A stretch of 36,228 nucleotides of DNA from Actinomycetes bacterium. GTDB taxonomy: Bacteria; Actinomycetota; Actinomycetes; Propionibacteriales; Propionibacteriaceae. Where the stretch lies: the NCBI GenBank assembly GCA_023392635.1, contig JAEVYS010000016.1, positions 1 to 36,228 on the forward strand. Reading direction: 5' to 3'. Of this stretch, positions 29,580-36,228 are shown piece after piece. Each line of letters starts with the position of its first letter. Position 1 is the stretch's first letter. The notes under the pieces were generated by a model. That model saw only the letters and a program-made list of their open reading frames with translations. It was not told the origin of the DNA and made no database searches. Both the position numbers and the translations under genes were made by a program.

Positions 29580-31010
29580 GTGAGTTTCCGCCTGTACGAC
29601 AGCGCGCAGCGCAAAGTGGTCGAGTTCCAGCCGTTGCAGCCCGGCAAGGTCTCGATCTACTGCTGCGGGCCGACCGTGCAGTCCGCGCCGCACCTGGGAC
29701 ACATCCGCAAGGAGGTCAACTTCGACGTCCTGCGCCGCTGGCTCGTCGCGTCGGGCTATGAGGTGACGATGGTGACCAACGTCACCGACATCGACGACAA
29801 GATCCTCATCAAGTCGGCAGAGGCCGGACGCGAGTGGTGGGCGCACGCCTACCTCTACGAGGGCATCTTCCACCGGGCGTTCGCCGCCCTGGGCGTGCTG
29901 CCCCCGACCTACGAGCCGCGGGCGACCGGCCACGTGCCCGAGATGGTCGCGCTGATCAGCGCCCTCATCGAGCGCGGTCACGCCTACGTGGCGGACGACG
30001 GCTCCGGCGACGTGTACTTCGACGTGAAGTCGTGGCCGGCCTACGGCGAGCTCTCCGGCATGAAGGTCGACGAGATGGAGGCCGCGGAGGACGCCGACCA
30101 GCGCGGCAAGCGAGACCCGCGCGACTTCGCACTGTGGAAGGGCTTCAAGGCCGGCGACCCGGAGACCGCTTCCTGGGAGACCCCGTGGGGGCGTGGCCGT
30201 CCCGGCTGGCACCTTGAGTGCTCGGCGATGGCCGGCAAGTACCTAGGTGACGAGTTCGACATCCACGGCGGCGGCCTCGACCTCCGCTTCCCGCACCACG
30301 AGAACGAACTCGCGCAGTCACGCGCTGCCGGCCGCCCGTTCGCCCGGTACTGGATGCACAACGCCTGGGTCACGATGGCCGGGGAGAAGATGAGCAAGTC
30401 CCTGGGCAACACCGCGGACGTACTCGCCGCCGTCGAGGCTTACGGTGGGCGCGCCGTCCGCCTCTACCTGGCGGGCCCGCACTACCGCTCGGCGATCGAG
30501 TTGTCCGACGCGTCGCTGGCCGAGGCGGCGGCCCAACTCGCCCGCATCGATTCGTTCCTCGACCGCGCCAAGGGCCTGCCCGCCGGCGGCGATGCACTGC
30601 CCACGGGCCGGGAGGGCAACGGGCTACCGGCCGCCTTCGCAGCGGCCATGGACGACGACCTCTCGACGTCCGCGGGCCTGGCGGTGCTGTTCGGCACCAT
30701 CAAGGAGGGCAACGTCGCGCTCGAGGCCGGCAACACCGAGGCGGCCACGCGGGCGCTCGCCGGCGTCCGCGCGATGCTCGGTGTGCTCGGGCTCGATCCG
30801 GACGCCCCCGAGTGGACGCACCAGGCGCCGGCCGGGGGCGACCTCACACCGGTGGTCGACGGACTGGTGGCGGCGCTGCTCGAGCAGCGGGCGCAGGCCC
30901 GTGCCCGCAAGGACTGGCCGGCCGCCGACGCGATCCGCGACCAGCTGTCATCCATCGGCCTGAAGGTCGCCGACACGCCGTCCGGCCCCCGCTGGTCGAT
31001 CGAGAAGTAG
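29580..31010 (+). CDS. cysS: Cysteinyl-tRNA synthetase
   Basis: A 476-residue class I synthetase of normal length. The HIGH-like motif is 'PHLGHIRKEVNFD' (H38-L-G-H41), and KMSKS is at about 269-273 ('GEKMSKSLGN'). Zinc ligands are visible in 'IYCCGPTVQS', 'GWHLECSAMAG' and 'LRFPHHENE'. 'NVTDIDDKIL' and 'RDPRDFALWKG' are typical of CysS; the related mycothiol enzyme MshC lacks the latter context and has a different start, so CysS is the better call. It charges tRNA-Cys in the cytosol. GTG 29580 begins 6 nt after a -10. The rlmB gene follows after 7 bp, the usual actinobacterial order, so they share an operon. Confidence 0.97.
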   Translation: MSFRLYDSAQRKVVEFQPLQPGKVSIYCCGPTVQSAPHLGHIRKEVNFDVLRRWLVASGYEVTMVTNVTDIDDKILIKSAEAGREWWAHAYLYEGIFHRAFAALGVLPPTYEPRATGHVPEMVALISALIERGHAYVADDGSGDVYFDVKSWPAYGELSGMKVDEMEAAEDADQRGKRDPRDFALWKGFKAGDPETASWETPWGRGRPGWHLECSAMAGKYLGDEFDIHGGGLDLRFPHHENELAQSRAAGRPFARYWMHNAWVTMAGEKMSKSLGNTADVLAAVEAYGGRAVRLYLAGPHYRSAIELSDASLAEAAAQLARIDSFLDRAKGLPAGGDALPTGREGNGLPAAFAAAMDDDLSTSAGLAVLFGTIKEGNVALEAGNTEAATRALAGVRAMLGVLGLDPDAPEWTHQAPAGGDLTPVVDGLVAALLEQRAQARARKDWPAADAIRDQLSSIGLKVADTPSGPRWSIEK

Positions 31011-31017
31011 GAGCACC

Positions 31018-31995
31018 ATGCCAGGGAACAGCCAGCGCAAGGGCGCCGTCCGCAAGAAGGGCAAGACCACGCCGGCGGGGTCGGGGGGACGCGTCCGCCG
31101 CGGCCTCGAGGGCAAGGGCCCCACCCCGAAGGCTGAGGACCGTCCCTATCACAAGGCCTACCGCAGGCGCGGACCCGACGAGCCCGGCAAGAGCGCCGGC
31201 AAGGCGAAGGGCGGACGAGGCGGCGGTGCCCGCCACGCGTCCGGCACCGCTACGGCAGGTTCGGACTGGGTGATCGGCCGCAATCCTGTCCTCGAGGCGA
31301 TGCAGGCCGGGCTCCCGATCAAGCGCGCGTACGTCGCCGACGGCGTCGAGCGCGACGACCGGTTGCGGGACGTGCTGAAATTCGCGGCCGAGAACGGCAT
31401 CCCGCTCCTGCAGGCGACCCGCTCCGAACTCGACCGGCTCACCGGCGGCGGTGTGCACCAGGGCGTCGCCGTCCAGCTGCCTGCCTTCGAGTACGCCGAC
31501 GCCGAGGACGTCCTCGCCGATGCACTGGACGCGGAGGCGGCGCCGGTCGTGGTGGCCTGCGACTCGATCACCGACCCCCGGAACCTGGGCGCGATCATCC
31601 GCAGTGCCGGCGCCTTCGGCGCGCACGGCGTCATCATTCCCGAACGCCGCTCCGCACAGATGACCGCGGCGGCGTGGAAGACCTCGGCAGGCGCAGCAGC
31701 GCGGGTTCCGGTGGCCCAGGTGACGAATCTGAACCGCACCCTGAAGACCTACGCCGATGCCGGCTTCACGGTCGTCGGCCTGGACGGCAACTCCGAGGTC
31801 GACATCGCCGGCTTCCCCGGCATCGACGGCCCGGTCCTTCTGGTCATCGGCTCGGAGGGCGAGGGGCTGGCGCGCCTGGTGCGGGAGAACTGCGACGTGC
31901 TGGTCAGTATCCCGATCAGTTCGGACGTGGAGTCGCTCAACGCCAGCGTTGCTGCGGCCATCGCCCTGTACGAGGTGGCGCGCTCCCGCGGCTGA
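31018..31995 (+). CDS. rlmB: 23S rRNA (guanosine-2'-O)-methyltransferase RlmB
   Basis: A 325-residue SpoU/TrmH-family methyltransferase. Residues 1-78 are a Lys/Gly-rich, disordered extension typical of actinobacterial RlmB that may bind rRNA. The substrate-binding domain (about 80-165) begins 'DWVIGRNPVLEAMQAG'. The knotted SPOUT domain follows with motif 1 'DSITDPRNLGAIIRSAGAFG', motif 2 'LLVIGSEGEGLARLV' and motif 3 'VESLNASVAAAIALYE'. It 2'-O-methylates G2251 (E. coli numbering) in the peptidyl-transferase centre. AGGAG precedes ATG 31018 and cysS lies 7 bp upstream. Confidence 0.93.
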   Translation: MPGNSQRKGAVRKKGKTTPAGSGGRVRRGLEGKGPTPKAEDRPYHKAYRRRGPDEPGKSAGKAKGGRGGGARHASGTATAGSDWVIGRNPVLEAMQAGLPIKRAYVADGVERDDRLRDVLKFAAENGIPLLQATRSELDRLTGGGVHQGVAVQLPAFEYADAEDVLADALDAEAAPVVVACDSITDPRNLGAIIRSAGAFGAHGVIIPERRSAQMTAAAWKTSAGAAARVPVAQVTNLNRTLKTYADAGFTVVGLDGNSEVDIAGFPGIDGPVLLVIGSEGEGLARLVRENCDVLVSIPISSDVESLNASVAAAIALYEVARSRG

Positions 31996-32025
31996 AGCCC
32001 CGCGTCCGGCGACGGCTCGCGGGCG

Positions 32026-32082
32026 GTGTTCAGCCGCACGCCACGCTGCGGTCGCCGCGTGTTCACGCCGCCCGACTAGCGT
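32026..32082 (+). promoter_or_regulatory. Candidate promoter with GTGTTCA direct repeats
   Basis: GTGTTCA occurs at 32026-32032 and again at 32059-32065, 33 bp or about three helical turns apart. TAGCGT (32077-32082) could be a -10. The GTTCA units resemble half-sites of actinobacterial PhoP boxes, but the two units that should lie between them are degenerate. Confidence 0.3.
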
Positions 32083-32125
32083 CGGCCGCGGCCGGAACGT
32101 CCGGCCCCTTCGCGAAAGGCGCTCG

Positions 32126-33424
32126 TTGGCCCTGCAGGTGATGTTCGTCGCCGCGTACGACTCGCAGCTGAAGTGGGCCATGGGCATCGGCGAGGAGTTC
32201 CGGGCGCGCGGCTGGGAGCAGGCCGTCGTCGTGCCCTCCGACATGCGCAGTGCGCTCTCGCCGGAGCAGGTCGCCGCGGTCGGCGGCCCGAGCATCGCCC
32301 GGCTCCCCTGGGACGAGGTGCTCCGGCGCGCCCGCGGCATGGACTGCGTCGTGCTCGCCGTACAGGGGCGGCTCGCCGCCCGGTTCACCGACGAGCTGGA
32401 ACTGCTGCGAAGGAGCGAGCCCGCAGCCCACGAGCCGGTGGTCGTGACCGGCTGGGTGGGCATCATCATCGAGAAGCTCGTCGCCGGGTACCTCGACCGG
32501 GCCGGCTCGGACGTGATCGCGGTGAACTCCGCCGACAACCTGCGCGAGTTCCTGCTCGCAGGGCGTCAGCTCGAGGTCCCGCCGGACAACCTGCTGCTGA
32601 GCGGGCTGCCGCTGCTGCCCGGCCGTCCCGCCCCGACGGCGGACGGCCCGGTGCGTACCGTCGTGTTCGCCGACCAGCCGACCGTCCCTGAGGCGCGGTG
32701 GGACCGCGCCTACCTGTACCTGAGGCTGGCCGACTACGCCCGCCAGCACCCCGACCGCAGGGTGCTGCTCAAGCCTCGCCACCGGCCCGATGAGGCCACC
32801 TTCCACGTGATGCAGGACCATCCCGAACGGGTGCTCGCGCGCCTGGGCGCGTTGCCCCCCAACCTCGAGGTGGTCTACGACAGCGTCACCAGCCTGCTGC
32901 CGACCACCGACCTGCTCCTCACCGTCTCCTCCACCGCCGGGCTGGAGGCCATCGGACGCGGCGTGCGCACCGTGTTCGTGGCGGACCTCGGCATCCACGA
33001 GAAGCACGGGAACCACGTCCTGATGCGGTCGGGGCTGGTGGCGACCATGGACGACGTGATCGCCGACCGGCTCCCCCGTGCCGACCGCGCATGGCTCGAC
33101 GACGTGTTCGTCGGCGACGTCCCGCCGGTCAGGGCCATCGTCGACCGCGTCGAGCAGCTGCACGCGGTGCCGCCGGCACTGCGGCCGGCCCGGACGGCGG
33201 CGGCCGGACGCTACCTCAGCGGACGGGTGGCCATCCGCACCCAGCGCGCACGGCTGCCGGCCATCGCGCGCGACCCGTCCGGCACCGCCGGCGTGACGTC
33301 GCGCCGCGTTCTCGGGCACCTGATGCCGCTGGTCCGCCGCGGCGACCTCCTGCTGCGGGCCCTCCTCCCGGCGTCCTGGCATCGCGCGGCGCTGGACGCC
33401 TGGCGGCGCGTCCGGATCGCCTGA
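32126..33424 (+). CDS. Putative glycosyltransferase (DUF6716-like)
   Basis: A 432-residue cytosolic protein that resembles the DUF6716 putative glycosyltransferases of actinobacteria, with a two-lobe GT-B-like plan. The N-lobe opens with 'VMFVAAYDSQLKWAMGIGEE', and 'VVVTGWVGIIIEKLVAGYLD' follows. The C-lobe has 'LLKPRHRPDE' and 'YDSVTSLLPTTDLLLTVSST', then 'AGLEAIGRGVRTVFV', matching the donor-binding end of GT-B enzymes. 'RRVRIA' closes the protein. A role in making a cell-surface polysaccharide is plausible but unproven. I chose TTG 32126 because GAAAGG precedes it by 7 nt; GTG 32138 and ATG 32141 are alternatives. It has its own promoter region and is followed by a weak hairpin at 33437. 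Confidence 0.7.
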   Translation: MALQVMFVAAYDSQLKWAMGIGEEFRARGWEQAVVVPSDMRSALSPEQVAAVGGPSIARLPWDEVLRRARGMDCVVLAVQGRLAARFTDELELLRRSEPAAHEPVVVTGWVGIIIEKLVAGYLDRAGSDVIAVNSADNLREFLLAGRQLEVPPDNLLLSGLPLLPGRPAPTADGPVRTVVFADQPTVPEARWDRAYLYLRLADYARQHPDRRVLLKPRHRPDEATFHVMQDHPERVLARLGALPPNLEVVYDSVTSLLPTTDLLLTVSSTAGLEAIGRGVRTVFVADLGIHEKHGNHVLMRSGLVATMDDVIADRLPRADRAWLDDVFVGDVPPVRAIVDRVEQLHAVPPALRPARTAAAGRYLSGRVAIRTQRARLPAIARDPSGTAGVTSRRVLGHLMPLVRRGDLLLRALLPASWHRAALDAWRRVRIA

Positions 33425-33436
33425 CGCTGGTTTCGC

Positions 33437-33452
33437 GCCCTCTGCTGAGGGC
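33437..33452 (+). terminator. Weak hairpin after the glycosyltransferase gene
   Basis: GCCCTC-TGCT-GAGGGC is a 6-bp perfect stem 12 bp past the stop. The rest of the 33425-33587 gap shows nothing else clear except the ribosome site of the next gene. Confidence 0.4.
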
Positions 33453-33587
33453 TCCCTGAGGCGGGCCTAAAGATCTGTGAACGACACCACGTGAGCATGC
33501 TCGCAGCCCTGCGGCACCCGGCCTTGTCTGGCATCGTCAGTCGCGGCCGGGGCCCTTCCCCGGCGTCCACCGCACGAGGAGCCACCC

Positions 33588-35525
33588 ATGCAGCCGTCGC
33601 CCACCCCCGGACGTCCCGCGTCCCGCCCAGCCCGCCGCACCGGCGCCTGGCGACGATCCCTGGCCGTGGCGGCGGCTGCAGCCATCGGCGTTGCAGCGTC
33701 CGTCGCCGCCGCGCCGTCGTCCTTCGCGGCCGAGTCCTACTTCTGCGCGGACGACACCCAGCCCTACCTGCCGGTCGCCGCCGCGGAGGCGCTCGCCCCC
33801 GGGACGCCCGTCCACGGCCTGTCGGTGACGGAGGGAACCACCCCGAGCAGCTTCGCCGGCACCTACATCGGCTTCATCGACAACGGGATCGGCATCAACA
33901 AGGACCTGCTGCTGTTCAGGCTGAGCAGCCCGGTCATCGACGGCACCAGCCCCAGCGGCCTCAAGCCCGCGGGCATCTGGGCCGGCATGTCCGGCTCGCC
34001 GGTCTACGACGAGGACAACCGCCTCATCGGTGCGGTCTCGTACAGCCTGAACTCCGACAACCTCCCGATCGCCGGCGTCACTCCGGCCGAGTACATGAAG
34101 GCCATCGGGAGCACGGCGGTGAGTCCGCTCAACCGCGTCCGGGTCACCGAGGGCAACCTGAAGGTGACCGCGGACGGGGCGAGGGTGGCCGGCACGAGCC
34201 TGGCGGGCGCCTCGCTGACCCAGGCCCGGGTCGTCAAGGTGGCCGGCGGCGCGGGCAGCGCCCTGAACGCCTTCGCCAACCGGACGCTCGCCCGGACGCC
34301 CCGCGCGGTGAAGGACGCGGACTTCCTGCGCAGCGGTGACTTCCTGCCGGCGGCGGCCATGTCCGCCGGCGTGACCGAGCCACTGGTCGCGGGCGGAACG
34401 ATCGCAGCCCTGTACGGCACCGACGACCTGGTCGCCGGCGCGGTCGGCACCGTCACAGCCACCTGCACGATCGGTGACACCACCACGGTGTGGGCCTTCG
34501 GGCACCCGATGGCCCAGCGCGGCAGGACCGCCATGTACATGACCAACGCGTCCACGGCGATGATCGTGCCCGACGGCACCGGTGCCTACGGCTCCTACAA
34601 GCAGGTCTCGGAGTTCGGCGCCCCGCTGGGCATGGTCACCGAGGACCGCGCGGCGGGCATCCGCGGAACGGTCGGGGCAACCTCAGGGTTCGCGATCAAC
34701 GTTGCGGTCCAGAATCCGGCCGGGGCGCAGGTGGGCAGCTACCACGGCGACCTGTCCTACCAGGACCTCACCGCGTCCGCCCTGTCGTACCTGATCGGTT
34801 CGGCCGCCTTCGACCAGCTCGACTCGGTGGGCGCTGGCACCGGCGAGGTCACCTGGACGATCGCCTTCGACCGCGCCGACGGTTCGCCGGCGGAGCTGAC
34901 CAACAACCAGGTGGTCGCCTCCACCGACTACTTCCTCGACGACCTCGGCGGGGCGGCGGCCAACGACGCGTTCGCGCTCACGTCCAACCCGTTCGAGGAC
35001 ATCACGCTCACGCGGATCGACGTCACGGTGAAGCTGCTGAGCGCCGACAGCCTCACCTACCGCGCCGACGACGTGCAGGTGCGGGGCAAGGACGGTGTCA
35101 CGTGGTCGTCGCTGGACGGCGCCCGGCTCAAGGCCGGCGGCACCTATTCGGTGCGCCCGCAGTACCAGGTGATGAAGAACGGCAGGACGGGCGGCACGGT
35201 GACCGGCGCGGTGCAGTCCGTGAAGCTCTCGGCGAAGGCACGCAAGAGCGGCTGGATCCTGTTCAGTGGCACCAACGCGTCGAGCGAGCAGTGCACCACG
35301 CTGCCCGACGGCAGCATCGAGTGCGTCCAGTGGGACACCGACGCGCCCGAGTACGCCGACTTCGACGAACTGCTCGCCGCGCTGGACGAGGAGGTCGCCG
35401 ACAGCTCGGTGGACGCGACGCTCCGCTACCGGAAGACCTCCGGCTCGCGCACCGAGGTGTTCACCTGGACCGGGCCGGGTGTCGTGACCGGCAGCGCCAG
35501 GTCGTCGTTCTCGATCAGGAAGTGA
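33588..35525 (+). CDS. Secreted SpoIVB-like (peptidase S55) protein
   Basis: A 645-residue exported protein. An Arg-rich head ('RPARRTGAWRRS') and a hydrophobic core lead to a signal-peptidase site near 'SSFAA'. The S55 domain is recognisable: 'AGIWAGMSGSPVYDEDNRLI' (about 128-147) has the Ser of 'GMSGSP' as expected nucleophile, followed by 'IAGVTPAEYM'. 'VWAFGHPMAQRG' (about 301-312) supplies the catalytic-type His, and 'LGMVTEDRAAGIRGTVGA' is the conserved following segment. Residues about 400-645 are an all-beta region with no named match. In spore formers SpoIVB cleaves SpoIVFA; here no such partner or sporulation gene is seen, so the target is unknown. GAGGAG lies 6 nt before ATG 33588. 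Confidence 0.85.
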   Translation: MQPSPTPGRPASRPARRTGAWRRSLAVAAAAAIGVAASVAAAPSSFAAESYFCADDTQPYLPVAAAEALAPGTPVHGLSVTEGTTPSSFAGTYIGFIDNGIGINKDLLLFRLSSPVIDGTSPSGLKPAGIWAGMSGSPVYDEDNRLIGAVSYSLNSDNLPIAGVTPAEYMKAIGSTAVSPLNRVRVTEGNLKVTADGARVAGTSLAGASLTQARVVKVAGGAGSALNAFANRTLARTPRAVKDADFLRSGDFLPAAAMSAGVTEPLVAGGTIAALYGTDDLVAGAVGTVTATCTIGDTTTVWAFGHPMAQRGRTAMYMTNASTAMIVPDGTGAYGSYKQVSEFGAPLGMVTEDRAAGIRGTVGATSGFAINVAVQNPAGAQVGSYHGDLSYQDLTASALSYLIGSAAFDQLDSVGAGTGEVTWTIAFDRADGSPAELTNNQVVASTDYFLDDLGGAAANDAFALTSNPFEDITLTRIDVTVKLLSADSLTYRADDVQVRGKDGVTWSSLDGARLKAGGTYSVRPQYQVMKNGRTGGTVTGAVQSVKLSAKARKSGWILFSGTNASSEQCTTLPDGSIECVQWDTDAPEYADFDELLAALDEEVADSSVDATLRYRKTSGSRTEVFTWTGPGVVTGSARSSFSIRK

Positions 35526-35532
35526 CCGCGGT

Positions 35533-35559
35533 GTCCCGATCGGGCGCGGCGATCGGGAC
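35533..35559. terminator. Bidirectional hairpin between convergent genes
   Basis: GTCCCGATC and GATCGGGAC form a perfect 9-bp stem around a 9-nt GC-rich loop. It lies between the S55 stop (35525) and the PfpI stop (35565). Confidence 0.7.
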
Positions 35560-35564
35560 CGCCG

Positions 35565-36107
35565 TCAGCCCTGCGCCACGGCCTCGAGCAGCGCCGCGTT
35601 GAACGCAGGGAGGTCGCGCGGGCTCCGGCTGGTCACGAGGTTCCCGTCGATGACGACCTCCTCGTCCACCCAGTCGGCGCCGGCGTTCTTCAGGTCGGTC
35701 GAGATCCGCGCCGTCGAGGTGAGGCGGCGGCCGTTCACCGCGTCCGCCTCGATCAGGATCCACGGGCCGTGGCAGATGGACGCGACCGGCTTGCCGGCCT
35801 CCATGAACGCCTTGACGAAGGCGATCGCCTTGGGATTCGTGCGGATCTTGTCGGAGTTGAGGGTGCCGCCGGGCAGCACGAGGGCGTCGTAGTCGGCGGG
35901 ATCCGCCTCGTCGAGGGTCAGGTCGACGGGGAAGTCGTCCCCGCGATCCCAGTCGCCGATCAGGGCAGTGATGGTCCCGTGCTCCTCGCTCACCAGGACC
36001 GGTTCGCCGCCGGCGTCCTTCACCGCGGCCCAGGGGTCGGTCAGTTCGGGCTGCTCGACGCCGCGCTTGAGCACGAACGCCACCTTCTTGCCGGTCAGGT
36101 CAGTCAT
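35565..36107 (-). CDS. DJ-1/PfpI-family protein (type 1 glutamine amidotransferase-like)
   Basis: A 180-residue DJ-1/PfpI protein, typical length. The nucleophile elbow is 'VASICHGPW' with C112-H113. 'KKVAFVLKRGVEQPE' supplies the Glu that stabilises the cysteine, and 'YDALVLPGGTLNSDKIR' is the conserved oxyanion region. The insertion 'GDWDRGDDFPVDLTLDEADP' is typical of the PfpI/YhbO/YraA group. These enzymes have been described as proteases, glyoxalases or deglycases, often in stress defence; the true activity here is open. ATG 36107 follows GAGGAGGA, a strong ribosome site. It is convergent with the S55 gene. Confidence 0.93.
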   Translation of the reverse strand: MTDLTGKKVAFVLKRGVEQPELTDPWAAVKDAGGEPVLVSEEHGTITALIGDWDRGDDFPVDLTLDEADPADYDALVLPGGTLNSDKIRTNPKAIAFVKAFMEAGKPVASICHGPWILIEADAVNGRRLTSTARISTDLKNAGADWVDEEVVIDGNLVTSRSPRDLPAFNAALLEAVAQG

Positions 36108-36198
36108 GTGTCCTCCTCGTCCTCCTCCCGACCCTACCCACCCCGCGCGGGTCCCAGACCTGCCGGCGCCCCCCGGGGTGGACCGAGTTGGGAACCGT

Positions 36199-36228
36199 CC
36201 CCAATCCGGTCCGCGGACTGGATTGGGG
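36199..36228. terminator. Long hairpin at the right edge
   Basis: CCCCAATCCGGTCC and GGACTGGATTGGGG pair at 13 of 14 positions around a GC dinucleotide, ending exactly at the window edge. It is probably a terminator for a gene beyond the window. The 90 bp between it and the PfpI start show nothing else clear. Confidence 0.6.

Noticed and set aside
27051..30212. Minus-strand frame of 1053 codons over DUF4032, DUF559 and cysS
   Set aside because: It lies opposite three genes with conserved motifs, and its translation has no domain-like pattern.
29580..31010. MshC (mycothiol ligase) instead of CysS
   Set aside because: The N-terminus, the 'RDPRDFALWKG' segment, the pairing with rlmB and the length all fit CysS.

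Overview
The window is GC-rich, densely packed bacterial chromosome from the phylum Actinomycetota. That placement rests on families that are largely actinobacterial: an IdeR/DtxR repressor with every metal ligand conserved, an acVLRF1-type release factor, DUF3263, DUF3027, DUF2530 and DUF4032 proteins, a stand-alone groEL with a Gly-Gly-Met tail, and a cysS-rlmB pair. A Propionibacteriales-like host is plausible, but the sequence alone does not prove it. I see no prophage, insertion sequence, CRISPR array or biosynthetic cluster. This is mostly core chromosome with a few accessory genes.

Layout. 1-3.6 kb: start of an M17-type aminopeptidase, a thioredoxin, ideR, a divergent acVLRF1 gene, two tiny membrane proteins and an unknown protein. 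3.65-8.96 kb: a TetR-regulated efflux operon (TetR, HlyD/MacA adaptor, MacB-type ATPase, FtsX permease). All four genes overlap by 4 bp, and a perfect 21-bp operator lies over the promoter. 8.97-12.4 kb: YCII and DUF2200 proteins, then a nucleoside hydrolase and an NCS2 purine permease that together make a salvage module. 12.4-17.2 kb: DUF2530, a cold-shock protein coupled to DUF3027, a coupled trio (Pro-rich membrane protein, DUF4352-like protein, NUDIX hydrolase) and a cation-efflux transporter. 17.3-21.5 kb: CutC, an MFS exporter, and groEL behind two tandem CIRCE operators. 21.5-25.6 kb: an HExxH protein, DUF3263, manA, a P-loop kinase-like protein, tRNA-Thr with a methyltransferase starting 2 nt after it, and a DedA-like protein. 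25.8-32 kb: an orphan sugar-importer ATPase, a DUF4032 kinase-like protein, an AbiEi/DUF559 protein between two copies of a palindromic repeat, cysS and rlmB. 32.1-36.2 kb: a putative glycosyltransferase, a secreted SpoIVB-like (S55) protein and a PfpI/DJ-1 protein.

Two patterns run through the window. First, about fourteen genes have a -10 hexamer (TANNNT or NANNNT) ending 6 or 7 nt before an ATG/GTG with no useful Shine-Dalgarno sequence. This is the signature of leaderless mRNAs, and I used it to choose several starts. Second, adjacent genes in operons are repeatedly joined by ATGA/GTGA overlaps. The least explained items are the tRNA-Thr/methyltransferase junction, the repeat pair around the DUF559 gene, the nested repeat region at 17.24-17.32 kb and the tandem CIRCE sites. 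No clearly new multi-gene system was found.
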